A stretch of DNA of 64,000 bases from the NCBI RefSeq assembly GCF_001509555.1, contig NZ_LMAS01000004.1, forward strand, positions 124,001-188,000, given 5' to 3'. A program made the translations under genes and the position numbers. This stretch comes from Bacillus sp. FJAT-29937. GTDB taxonomy: Bacteria > Bacillota > Bacilli > Bacillales > Cytobacillaceae. Of this stretch, positions 9,031 through 16,927 are shown piece by piece (position 1 is the stretch's first letter; every line of letters starts with the position of its first letter). The notes beneath the pieces are model-generated. The model searched no databases. It worked only from the letters and a program-made list of their open reading frames with translations, and was not told where the DNA came from.

Positions 9031-10548
9031 CTAACAGTCTTTCACTATGGAATTTTCAGTCCCAATCCGTTTTAATTCTTTTTTATCGACTTTACCGACA
9101 GGCGTTTTGGGCATTTCGTTTAAGATAAAAATATTTCTCGGGATTTTATATTTGCCTAATTTCGTACGGCAATAGCTTCTTATTTCCTCATCTGTTATAA
9201 CAGCCTTGTCTTTGAGAGTGAGGAAGGCGGAAACAGCTTCCCCCCATTTTCTATCAGGGAGCCCAATAACTGCAGCTTCATTGACCTCTGGATGTGCAGA
9301 TAACCATTGCTCAACCTCTAAGGGATATACATTCTCTCCCCCTGTAATAATTAATTCTTTCTTCCTGCCTACTATATAGAAAAATCCCTCTGAATCTTTT
9401 CTTGCTAAATCACCTGTGTAAAGCCAGCCATCCTTAACGGTTTCCTTTGTTGCCTTTTCATTGTTCCAATAATGACTAAATGCGTGCTTTCCCTTTATCA
9501 GCACCTCGCCGACCTCATCTATATTTGCTTCTGACCCATCTTCTTTGACAAGCATGATTTCATTGAATATCATTGGCCTTCCGACAGATCCCTTTTTTAC
9601 TGCTGCTTGATCGGCTGTAATAAAAAAATTATTCGGACCAGCTTCAGATAATCCATAGCCCTCTTTAAATGGAAGTCCTTTTTGCTTGAACTTTTCATAG
9701 ATTTCAAGCGGGCACGGTGCTCCTCCAGATAGAAATAATTTTGTATAGGGAAAGCTCATTTTTATAAATTCAGGGGATTCCGTTATCAGATGGTACATCG
9801 TCGGTACAAATAATACAATTGAACATTTATACAAATTTAAGTACTGCATCGCTTTTTCAGGTTCAAAATAATCTGCAATTACTACTGTCCCGCCAATCAA
9901 TAGCAAAGGGATGGAGAGAGCGTTCAAGCCTCCAGTATGGAATAATGGCAAGTACGTAAGAGTTGTATCCGTATTCGTCAAATTCCAGCTAATAATCGTA
10001 TTCATAGCATTCCATAAAATGGATTGATGTGAAAGGACAACCCCCTTTGGATTTCCTGTCGTCCCACCTGTATAAATAACGACTAAAGGATCTGTTTCAT
10101 TTACATTACTTTCAATTCTGTCTGCCCGAGTGTAACTAATGATTTCGTCATACTGCTCACAATTGATTTGCATCAATTGAGTGCCATCCATGCAATTGCC
10201 CCTCAGTAAATCTGTAAAATCGGTATGAAAGCCAATAAATTTCGGTTTACAATCATTCAGGATATATTTTATCTCTTCTCCGGATAATCGCCAATTGACC
10301 GGTACAAATACTGCTCCAAGCTTTCCGCAAGCAAACAAGAAATCAAAATAACTTATATGATTAGGTGAAAGCAATGCAACTCGATCGCCCTTTTTCACCC
10401 CTTGATGGTTCAACCAGCAGGCTAATGCTTGTGCACGCTTATTTACCTCATCATATGTCTGCTTTTCATTCGTATCGGCTTCAATGATGGCAACAGAAGC
10501 CGGTGATAATCTCGCTCTATTCTCCAGCCAATCGAGTTCCCACCCCAC
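9031..10548 (-). CDS. AMP-dependent acyl-CoA synthetase (ANL superfamily)
   Basis: Encodes 505 residues of a class I adenylate-forming enzyme, which activates a carboxylic acid via an acyl-AMP to the CoA thioester. Visible core motifs are the P-loop YTGGTTGNPKG (159-169), YGLSEAG in the middle, YTGDLA, the hinge GRKKELIITGGENVYP and the catalytic Lys486 in PVGKVDKK. The substrate cannot be read from the sequence; length and N-terminus resemble medium/long-chain or aryl-acid ligases. It is the last gene of the accessory block. Unlike its neighbours it has its own promoter-like site (TATAAT at 10581-10576, minus strand) preceded by a GTTACA direct repeat, so it may be separately induced by the block's regulator. 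Confidence 0.88.
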   Translation of the reverse strand: MGWELDWLENRARLSPASVAIIEADTNEKQTYDEVNKRAQALACWLNHQGVKKGDRVALLSPNHISYFDFLFACGKLGAVFVPVNWRLSGEEIKYILNDCKPKFIGFHTDFTDLLRGNCMDGTQLMQINCEQYDEIISYTRADRIESNVNETDPLVVIYTGGTTGNPKGVVLSHQSILWNAMNTIISWNLTNTDTTLTYLPLFHTGGLNALSIPLLLIGGTVVIADYFEPEKAMQYLNLYKCSIVLFVPTMYHLITESPEFIKMSFPYTKLFLSGGAPCPLEIYEKFKQKGLPFKEGYGLSEAGPNNFFITADQAAVKKGSVGRPMIFNEIMLVKEDGSEANIDEVGEVLIKGKHAFSHYWNNEKATKETVKDGWLYTGDLARKDSEGFFYIVGRKKELIITGGENVYPLEVEQWLSAHPEVNEAAVIGLPDRKWGEAVSAFLTLKDKAVITDEEIRSYCRTKLGKYKIPRNIFILNEMPKTPVGKVDKKELKRIGTENSIVKDC

Positions 10549-10575
10549 TAATATCTCTCCCTCAATTAAGATACC

Positions 10576-10611
10576 ATTATAATAAAAGAAGAGAGTTACA
10601 CAGGAGTTACA
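10576..10611 (-). promoter_or_regulatory. Promoter with 11-bp-period direct repeat before the acyl-CoA ligase gene
   Basis: On the plus strand GAGTTACA occurs at 10593-10600 and again at 10604-10611, exactly 11 bp apart. On the minus strand this reads TGTAACTC twice, followed 13 bases later by a perfect TATAAT (10581-10576). The distal copy overlaps the stop codon of the SDR gene. The same GTTACA repeat, same period, lies upstream of livK (18270-18288). SARP/BTAD-type activators bind such 11-bp-period heptamer repeats just upstream of the -10 box, and the block encodes a BTAD regulator. Confidence 0.55.
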
Positions 10612-11347
10612 TCATAATCCCGCCATCTACATGAAGGACCGTACCATTAACGTAATCCGATTCGTCGGAGGCAAGGAATAAATAGGCGTTGGCAATATCC
10701 TTAGGACTACCAAGACGCCCAAGCGGTATCATCCTTTTCATTTGTTCAAGTATCTTTTCCGGAACTTTAGCCGTCATTCCAGTATAAATGAACCCTGGCG
10801 CTATTGCGTTAACATTAATCCCTTTACGGCCAAGCTCCTTTGCCCATGTTTTTGTCATCCCGACTACTCCCGCTTTCGTCGCAGCATAATTCGTTTGGCC
10901 AATATTTCCATATACTCCTGAAACAGATGAAGTATTAATGATTTTCCCTTTTCCCTGGTCAAGCATGTAAGGCAATACTGCTTGTGTACAATGGAAAACC
11001 CCTGTTAAATTCACATCAAGCACAGACTGAAAATCCTCTGCAGACAGCTTTGATAGCATGCCATCTCTTGTAATCCCTGCATTATTGATTAAAATATCTA
11101 TTTTTCCGAAAGTATTTTTCACAGCCGCAGCCATTTGATCAATACTTTCCCGGTCCGCTACATTTACATGAAAAAACTGGGCGCGATATCCCTGCTCCTT
11201 CAGCTCCCTAGCTCTTTCGGCTCCTAAATCTGCATCAAAATCAGCAAGTGCCACAGCTGCGCCTTCCCGTGCAAAAGCTTGTGCTGCAGCAAATCCAATC
11301 CCATTGGCAGCCCCGGTTATAATGGCAGCTTTATCTTTAAGTCTCAT
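10607..11347 (-). CDS. FabG-like short-chain dehydrogenase/reductase
   Basis: Encodes 246 residues, the usual length of classical SDRs. The cofactor-binding TGAANGIG is at 11-18, NNAG at 88-91, a serine pair at 140-141 (SSVSG) and the catalytic YAATK at 154-158. The sequence is closest in style to 3-oxoacyl-ACP/CoA reductases (FabG, PhaB). The Asp residues after the second beta strand (ADFDAD) suggest NAD(H) preference, which is an inference. It lies 13 bases after the hydrolase gene, so is co-transcribed. In this block it probably interconverts 3-oxoacyl and 3-hydroxyacyl thioesters; the essential fabG is expected elsewhere in the genome. Confidence 0.88.
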   Translation of the reverse strand: MRLKDKAAIITGAANGIGFAAAQAFAREGAAVALADFDADLGAERARELKEQGYRAQFFHVNVADRESIDQMAAAVKNTFGKIDILINNAGITRDGMLSKLSAEDFQSVLDVNLTGVFHCTQAVLPYMLDQGKGKIINTSSVSGVYGNIGQTNYAATKAGVVGMTKTWAKELGRKGINVNAIAPGFIYTGMTAKVPEKILEQMKRMIPLGRLGSPKDIANAYLFLASDESDYVNGTVLHVDGGIMM

Positions 11348-11360
11348 ATTTAATCCTCCA

Positions 11361-12245
11361 TTATCTATCTAAAAATTCAGACATCAGATGAAGCAGCTGC
11401 TCCAAATCATCAATCAAAGGGGAATGACCGCAATCCTTTAATTCCAATAATTTAGCATTCGCCCCAATGTCATCCAAAATCTCTTCATTCATTTTTCTCG
11501 TAATAACTAAATCCCTATCGCCTAATAGAACGAGTGTTGGAATATTTATTTTCTCTGCCTCACCTGTTCCTTCTACTAAGCCATTACATGTCTGGCTAAT
11601 ATTAAATGTATTCAAGGCATGTAGAATTTCAGCATAATTCCTTTGGGTAAGTATATCATCTATATACTCTTCGTACCGTTCCGGATCAGGTTTGTTTTTT
11701 GTATAAATCACAGCATCACAAATCATTCTTAATAATTCACGATTTTTCGTTGCATAAGCTTGCTCCGTTGTGATAACTTTTGCTTTCTCGCTCTTTGTCT
11801 GTGCATAAGTTTCAACACGCCGTTTTAAGTCTGGCATCCCCTTTTCATCTAATTCATATAGTGGATACCCCCTAGTGGAACATGATGCTAGCAAGATCAT
11901 TTTATCGCAGATTTCGGGATGATCGGCAGCGTATTGTATACTAACAGCGCCTCCCATAGACCATCCGATTATTGAAAAATCTTTCAATTCAATTGCCTTT
12001 GTAAACTGATCAATATCATCTGCTAACTCTTTAATTGAATAAATTGGATTTCGATAGCTAGATAGTCCAAAGCCCCTCTGATCGATCGCATAGAGCTTGT
12101 ATTTAGGATCCATGTTTTCAAGAACAACATCCCAATGCTTAGAGGAATTCATATTCCCATGAACTAGGAGAACGTTTTTATCCCCTCCAGATCTCTCCCG
12201 ATAGAAAATGGTTTCTCCATTTGGAAGATTTACGTTTTTTATCAT
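11361..12245 (-). CDS. Alpha/beta-fold hydrolase
   Basis: Encodes 294 residues from the ATG at 12245. The frame extends to 12317, but that would overlap the upstream gene by 53 bases, and the family-like start is MIKNVNLPNGETIFYRE. The fold is shown by LLVHGNMNSS (oxyanion loop, residues 27-34), GWSMGG with nucleophile Ser96, LLGDRDLV with the acid residue and CGHSPL with the catalytic His. It could be a thioesterase, a lactonase/esterase or a C-C hydrolase; its site in an operon of acyl-thioester enzymes makes an acyl-CoA or oxo-acid substrate likely. The start is 20 bases after the KAS III-like stop. Confidence 0.85.
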   Translation of the reverse strand: MIKNVNLPNGETIFYRERSGGDKNVLLVHGNMNSSKHWDVVLENMDPKYKLYAIDQRGFGLSSYRNPIYSIKELADDIDQFTKAIELKDFSIIGWSMGGAVSIQYAADHPEICDKMILLASCSTRGYPLYELDEKGMPDLKRRVETYAQTKSEKAKVITTEQAYATKNRELLRMICDAVIYTKNKPDPERYEEYIDDILTQRNYAEILHALNTFNISQTCNGLVEGTGEAEKINIPTLVLLGDRDLVITRKMNEEILDDIGANAKLLELKDCGHSPLIDDLEQLLHLMSEFLDR

Positions 12246-12264
12246 TATTTCTGTCACTTCTTCA

Positions 12265-13272
12265 TCACTCTCCCCATCTAATTGTAGAAGCTCCCCATGC
12301 ATAGCCAATGCCAGCACTGACTAGAACAACTACATCACCATTTTTCAATTTCCCAGATGCTTCAGCAAGCTCTAATGACAAAATTTGATCCATTTGACCA
12401 ATATGTCCATATTCCTCTAAATAGATCGAAGCTTCTTCAGTTAACCCTAGTTCTTTTAAAACATAATCATGTGCTGACTTTTTCATATGAAGCATCCCGA
12501 TATAGGAAATATCCTGCTCCATGTATCCGCTTTTCCAGATAGATTCACGAATAACATGCAGGAAGTTCTTCATCGATTTTTTTTCGAGTCGCTCTTTCAA
12601 GCCTGCAGGATCAAGAACGTCAAGTTTATATTTCCCTTCCTCCAACGCTTCCCTTGTCAGCGGATTTTTCGTCCCTCCTGCCACAACGACAACATCCTCG
12701 GAAAAGGAACCGTCTGTCAGCAGCTCCGTCTCCAATAATAAATTTTTCTTGCAGTCTTTTTGTAAAATAATAGCCCCTCCGCCTGCTCCAAGATTATACA
12801 TAAATCTTGTCCGAGGGTTTTGGTAATCAATAAAGTCTCCATTCCGATAACCGCCGGCTAGAAGTACAGTATTGATTGACGGATCTGCAATCATCATATT
12901 TTTTGCTACCTTCAATGCCATGACAGTCGTTCCACAGCGAAGTGCCACATCGAAAGCCCACGCATTCAACGCACCAACTTCCTTCTGCAGCTTAATGCCG
13001 GCTGTCCAAAGCGGGTATTCCTTATGCTCTTCGCCAATATAGATGACAAGGTCAATGCTCATTGGGTCTAGATTCGCTTTATTAATGGCCTTCTTTGCAG
13101 CCCTAATTCCCATTTCGCATGTATGATCTTCCAAGCCAGGAACAGTTTTCCTCTTTATTCCCATTTTACCTTCCACAATCTCTTTAGGAATTCCTGCCTT
13201 CAAAGCAATTTCCTCACCGGTTATATATTCTTCAGGCAGGTAGATTCCGGTACTAAGAATTCCTATATTCAT
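12265..13272 (-). CDS. 3-oxoacyl-ACP synthase III-like (thiolase-fold) protein with altered active site
   Basis: Encodes 335 residues with the two-half thiolase fold of FabH enzymes. Cys113 (VALRCGTTVM) aligns with the acylated cysteine and His262 (GMLHMKKSAH) with the His of the HQAN motif. At the position of the third catalytic residue, normally Asn in ENYGNTSAAS, the protein has EEYGHIGQMD, so His290 replaces Asn. The Gly-rich YNLGAGGGAIIL loop is intact. Such changes occur in KAS III relatives that act as acyltransferases or hydrolases rather than decarboxylating condensing enzymes. Fourth catabolic/biosynthetic partner in the block, 26 bases after the 58-residue orphan gene. Confidence 0.85.
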   Translation of the reverse strand: MNIGILSTGIYLPEEYITGEEIALKAGIPKEIVEGKMGIKRKTVPGLEDHTCEMGIRAAKKAINKANLDPMSIDLVIYIGEEHKEYPLWTAGIKLQKEVGALNAWAFDVALRCGTTVMALKVAKNMMIADPSINTVLLAGGYRNGDFIDYQNPRTRFMYNLGAGGGAIILQKDCKKNLLLETELLTDGSFSEDVVVVAGGTKNPLTREALEEGKYKLDVLDPAGLKERLEKKSMKNFLHVIRESIWKSGYMEQDISYIGMLHMKKSAHDYVLKELGLTEEASIYLEEYGHIGQMDQILSLELAEASGKLKNGDVVVLVSAGIGYAWGASTIRWGE

Positions 13273-13298
13273 TAAAACACCTCATTTCTGTTCCGCAG

Positions 13299-13475
13299 CT
13301 AATCCCCAATAATATTTTTCATAAAATACATCGCATCTTCGATTGATTCGAATAGTATTTCTATATCCTCCTGAACATGGGACACTTTAATGCGCCATTT
13401 TTTCTTTCCGGTCTGTTCATCGAAGTCTGCTAAATGAAAGCGGACGATGAAAGAGGCAATTTGTTTTTGCTCCAT
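13299..13475 (-). CDS. Hypothetical 58-residue protein in the accessory block
   Basis: The ATG at 13475 has an excellent ribosome binding site (TTAGGGGGAG), which overlaps the TAG stop of the upstream permease gene; an upstream ATG in frame (13496) is less likely. The product begins MEQKQIASFIVRFHL and ends MYFMKNIIGD. It looks like a small alpha/beta domain: a strand, a Lys-rich turn (TGKKKWRIKVSH), then an acidic helix. No signal peptide, membrane segment or metal motif is visible. I do not recognise the family. Its tight position between the importer and the KAS III-like gene suggests an accessory or regulatory subunit. Confidence 0.7.
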   Translation of the reverse strand: MEQKQIASFIVRFHLADFDEQTGKKKWRIKVSHVQEDIEILFESIEDAMYFMKNIIGD

Positions 13476-13485
13476 CCTGCTCCCC

Positions 13486-14493
13486 CTAACTGGCAATATT
13501 CTTTTCTGCTTTACTCTCCTCTTTCTTCTTTCGCGTTATTTTTAGCTTTTTTAACGTTCCTACAATCCCCATAGGGAAGAACATAACGGCCAAAATATAA
13601 ATAATCCCGAAGAAGATGATCCAGCGTTCAAAGATCCAATGAACCTTAGCCAATTCAGTTAGCCAGTGATGGGCAAATTCTATTAATCCTGCTCCAATGA
13701 TCGCACCGACTAACGTTCCTACTCCTCCAATAATGGTCATGAGCAATGCATCAAGTGTTATATCCATCGTGAACACACTCGTATTAACAAATCGCAGCGA
13801 CATAGAATAGAGAAGACCAGCCATTCCCGCTATTACCCCAGATATAACACTGGCAATGACCTTGTAATGGAGGATGCTGTAGCCGAGGGATTCTGTTCTT
13901 TGTTCATTTTCCCGGATGGCCTGCAGGACTCTTCCTAAGGGGGAATTCGTGAATCTTTTGAGAATCGCAAATACGAAAATCATCATGACAAGACAAATGA
14001 GATAAAAATCCGTCCGGTCTTTAAATAATTCGGGAATTCGAAAGGTAAAGCCGTCATTCCCATACGTAACCGTTCGCCATTTTTCCGCCAAAACGAGGAA
14101 AAGTCCCGAGAAGGCAAGTGTAAGCATTGCATAGAAATGACTTTTTAGCCGCAAAGTTAACAGCCCTAGAATCAAGCTCACAATGGATGTTAAAATAATC
14201 GTTACTAAAACAGCTAATAAAAGATACGGAATGGTTGGATCAAACCGCTTCATAAAAACGCCGATTGTGTAAGCGCCAATTCCAAAAAACATCGCATGAC
14301 CGAAGGAAACAATTCCGGTAAAGCCAAGTAAAATATCATAGCTCATCGCAAAAATCGCAAATATAAACACTTGTGTCAGCAAAATTAACAATGTTCTAGA
14401 TTCATAGACAAATGGGAAAATAAGGAGAAAGATTGCCGTTATTAAGTACACAAAATTCATTATGTTTCCAGCTGCTATTCTCATCTTCCTCAC
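13486..14493 (-). CDS. Branched-chain amino acid-type ABC transporter permease (LivM-like)
   Basis: Encodes 335 residues with about nine hydrophobic segments and the conserved LivM signature around GYTGIVSFGHAMFFGIGAYT (here GFTGIVSFGHAMFFGIG near residue 60) and the EAA-like loop AIRENEQRTESLGY. It pairs with the LivH-like permease, whose stop it overlaps by four bases (ATGA). The C-terminus is a long basic/acidic tail (KKLKITRKKKEESKAEK). Substrates of this transporter type include branched-chain amino acids, urea, amides and aromatic acids, so the ligand is not fixed by family alone. Confidence 0.9.
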   Translation of the reverse strand: MRKMRIAAGNIMNFVYLITAIFLLIFPFVYESRTLLILLTQVFIFAIFAMSYDILLGFTGIVSFGHAMFFGIGAYTIGVFMKRFDPTIPYLLLAVLVTIILTSIVSLILGLLTLRLKSHFYAMLTLAFSGLFLVLAEKWRTVTYGNDGFTFRIPELFKDRTDFYLICLVMMIFVFAILKRFTNSPLGRVLQAIRENEQRTESLGYSILHYKVIASVISGVIAGMAGLLYSMSLRFVNTSVFTMDITLDALLMTIIGGVGTLVGAIIGAGLIEFAHHWLTELAKVHWIFERWIIFFGIIYILAVMFFPMGIVGTLKKLKITRKKKEESKAEKNIAS

Positions 14494-15350
14494 CCCCTTA
14501 ATCCAAACAAGCCTTGTGGTCTAAAAATTAATACGATAGCCATTAATAGCATATTGACAGCTAAGGACAGTGAAGGGACGTAATACGCCATAAATGATCC
14601 GGATAAGCCTACTAATATAGCCGCCATGATCGAGCCCGGAAAACTGCCCATCCCTCCAATAACAACAACAATGAAAGCTAATATAGCAAACTCAAGGCCC
14701 ATCTCTGCGTAGATGACACCTGAATAAGGACCAAGCATAACTCCTCCAAGAGCTGCCATTCCCGCGCCAACCATAAAAACAAACATAAACACTCTCTTAA
14801 TGTTAATACCGAGCGATTGCACCATTTCTTTATCCATGACGCCAGCCCTTACAATCAATCCTATTTTTGTGTTTTTCAAAACATATTGAACAATTCCGAA
14901 CACGAGCAAGCCGATGGCGATAATAAAAACTCGATATTTAATAATGATGACGTTTCCAAGCTCCCAGCTTCCAGCCAAATAAGGAGGTGGTGAAGCAGAT
15001 AATTGATTTGGCCCCCACACAACCTTTAATAACTCGGACAAGACGAGCATGAGGCCAAGAGTAATTAAAATTTGCTGAATATGATTTCCGTAGACCGGCT
15101 TGATAATCCATCTTTCGGTAAGCAATCCGAGAATAAGTCCTGTCACAATCGCTCCTGCAATCGCAATGAGGAAACTGCCTGTTGTCGCATACAGCCAAGT
15201 CCCGCTATAGGCTCCCCATGCAAACAGCCCGCCATGAGCAAAGTTTAATACGTCCATGAGACCAAAAATTAATGTTAAACCAGCGGCAAGCAGAAATATT
15301 AGCATTCCGGTCGCTAATCCGTTTAATGACAGAGTGATTAAAACATCCAT
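14490..15350 (-). CDS. Branched-chain amino acid-type ABC transporter permease (LivH-like)
   Basis: Encodes 286 residues, nearly all in hydrophobic segments. The LivH signature LIFGLMDVLNFAHGGLFAWG is at about residues 27-46 and GGMGSFPGSIMAA near 235. It forms the membrane channel with the LivM-like partner. It lies 17 bases after livF and overlaps livM by four bases, so the five importer genes are clearly one transcription unit. Confidence 0.9.
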   Translation of the reverse strand: MDVLITLSLNGLATGMLIFLLAAGLTLIFGLMDVLNFAHGGLFAWGAYSGTWLYATTGSFLIAIAGAIVTGLILGLLTERWIIKPVYGNHIQQILITLGLMLVLSELLKVVWGPNQLSASPPPYLAGSWELGNVIIIKYRVFIIAIGLLVFGIVQYVLKNTKIGLIVRAGVMDKEMVQSLGINIKRVFMFVFMVGAGMAALGGVMLGPYSGVIYAEMGLEFAILAFIVVVIGGMGSFPGSIMAAILVGLSGSFMAYYVPSLSLAVNMLLMAIVLIFRPQGLFGLRG

Positions 15351-15367
15351 GCCTTTTTCTCCTTTCT

Positions 15368-16075
15368 TTACGCTATTCCCAAATACTTTCTCCTCATGTC
15401 TGCATCTTCTTTCAACTGGGCCATAGGTCCTTCGCTCACTGTCCGGCCATCGTCAATAATGTAGAATTGATCGCCAATTGAACTGGCCATTATAAAATTT
15501 TGTTCAACGAGGACAATGGTTGTCTGCTCCTTCATTTGCAGAATGGTTTCCATCACCTTTTCCACTACAATTGGTGCCAGACCTTTGCTTGGTTCGTCTA
15601 TTAATAGCAAATCATTATCATTAATATAGGCTCTCGCAATAGACAGCATTTGTTTTTGCCCGCCGCTTAAAAGCCCTCCCTGCTTCTTCCAAAATTTCTT
15701 TAAATCGGGGAATAAGCCTAATATCCATTCAAGCCTTGCCTTCGTTTCATCATCTTCATTTTTCATTGCTACCTTCATATTTTCCTCAACGGTCAAGCCG
15801 GCAAAAATCCCTTGGTCCTCAGGGACGTATCCAATCCCTTTCTGTGCCACACTATATGTTGGCAAGCCTTCAATTCCTTCTCCTTTATAAAAAATCGACC
15901 CTTTTGAAGGAGGATTCAGCCCCATAATGGTTCTTAAGGTTGTAGTTTTTCCTGCCCCATTTCTTCCAAGCAGAACAGTTACTTCTCCTTTGCGCGCTTC
16001 AAATGTAACTCCCTGCAAAATATGATATTGTCCAATATGCGTCTCAATGTCATTAAGCTTTAATTGAACTGTCAT
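15368..16075 (-). CDS. Liv-type ABC transporter ATP-binding protein (LivF-like)
   Basis: Encodes 235 residues. Walker A is GRNGAGKTT (37-45), the signature LLSGGQKQMLSIARA is near 135 and Walker B LLLIDEPSKGLAPIV near 158. Length and the YVPEDQGIF segment are characteristic of LivF. It starts inside the end of the LivG-like gene (23-base overlap). Confidence 0.93.
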   Translation of the reverse strand: MTVQLKLNDIETHIGQYHILQGVTFEARKGEVTVLLGRNGAGKTTTLRTIMGLNPPSKGSIFYKGEGIEGLPTYSVAQKGIGYVPEDQGIFAGLTVEENMKVAMKNEDDETKARLEWILGLFPDLKKFWKKQGGLLSGGQKQMLSIARAYINDNDLLLIDEPSKGLAPIVVEKVMETILQMKEQTTIVLVEQNFIMASSIGDQFYIIDDGRTVSEGPMAQLKEDADMRRKYLGIA

Positions 16076-16826
16076 CGTACAGACCTCCTAAATACGCCGA
16101 CTGAACAGTCTCGTTTTTCATAATATCCTCTGGAGTTCCGTCTGCTAGTAATCTCCCATTGAATAGAACCATGACAGTGTCTGACAAATCCAGAATCATA
16201 TCCATTTTGTGTTCAATTAAGATGATTGTTCGATCCTTCCCTTTCTTAACTTTTTTGATAACCTCCAAGATGGCAGGCACCTCTTCTACGGACATTCCAG
16301 CTGTCGGCTCGTCAAGGAGAAGTACCTCTGTATTTAAAGCTAATAACATCGCAATTTCCAGCTTTCTTTTTTCCCCATGAGCTAAGTTCCTGGCTAAAAT
16401 CTCTTTTTTATTTTGGAGAAGAACGAGCTCCAGCCATTCTTCTGCCTTTTCCTCAAAAACTTTATATTTCCGGTAATGTGCAAGCATTTGAAAGCGTGTT
16501 CCCGCTTGGGATTGTACTGCTAGCCTGACATTCTCCAGAACAGTTAAATTAGGAAAAACATTTGTAATTTGAAAGGACCTTCCAATTCCAAGACGTGTTC
16601 TTTCTGTCGTAGACAGTTTAGTAATCTCTTTTTCTTTGAAGAAAATCTGCCCCTCCGTTGGCATTAGCTGGCCGCTTAATAAATTAAAGAATGTTGTTTT
16701 ACCAGCTCCGTTGGGGCCAATAATAGACTTAAAGTGGTTTTCCGGAACTGATATACTTACACGGTCTACAGCTGTATGGCCGCCAAATGTAATGGATAAA
16801 TCCTTCGTCTCTATAATTGATTTCAC
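16053..16826 (-). CDS. Liv-type ABC transporter ATP-binding protein (LivG-like)
   Basis: Encodes 257 residues. Walker A is GPNGAGKTT (37-45); the RLGIGRSFQITNVF stretch and the C-terminal LIEHKMDMIL are LivG-like, and the Walker B is VLLLDEPTAGMS. The ABC signature reads LAHGEKRKLEIAM, a variant with AHGE in place of the usual SGGQ or SYGQ, common in LivG. It heads the importer genes after livK, with a strong hairpin between. Confidence 0.93.
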   Translation of the reverse strand: MKSIIETKDLSITFGGHTAVDRVSISVPENHFKSIIGPNGAGKTTFFNLLSGQLMPTEGQIFFKEKEITKLSTTERTRLGIGRSFQITNVFPNLTVLENVRLAVQSQAGTRFQMLAHYRKYKVFEEKAEEWLELVLLQNKKEILARNLAHGEKRKLEIAMLLALNTEVLLLDEPTAGMSVEEVPAILEVIKKVKKGKDRTIILIEHKMDMILDLSDTVMVLFNGRLLADGTPEDIMKNETVQSAYLGGLYDDSSIKA

Positions 16827-16860
16827 TCTTATTCACCACCCGGCTTTTTAATTAGTTATA

Positions 16861-16900
16861 GAAACAATGAACCTCGGCATTTGCCGAAGTTCATTGTTTC
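16861..16900 (-). terminator. Long hairpin between livK-like and livG-like genes
   Basis: Arms 16861-16877 and 16884-16900 pair over 17 positions with one mismatch around an ATTT-type loop. On the minus strand only a short TTTC follows, so it may be a partial terminator or an mRNA-stabilising stem that lets the binding protein be made in excess over the membrane subunits. Confidence 0.6.
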
Positions 16901-16927
16901 TGTGGGACCCCTAGCCCTTCATCATTC

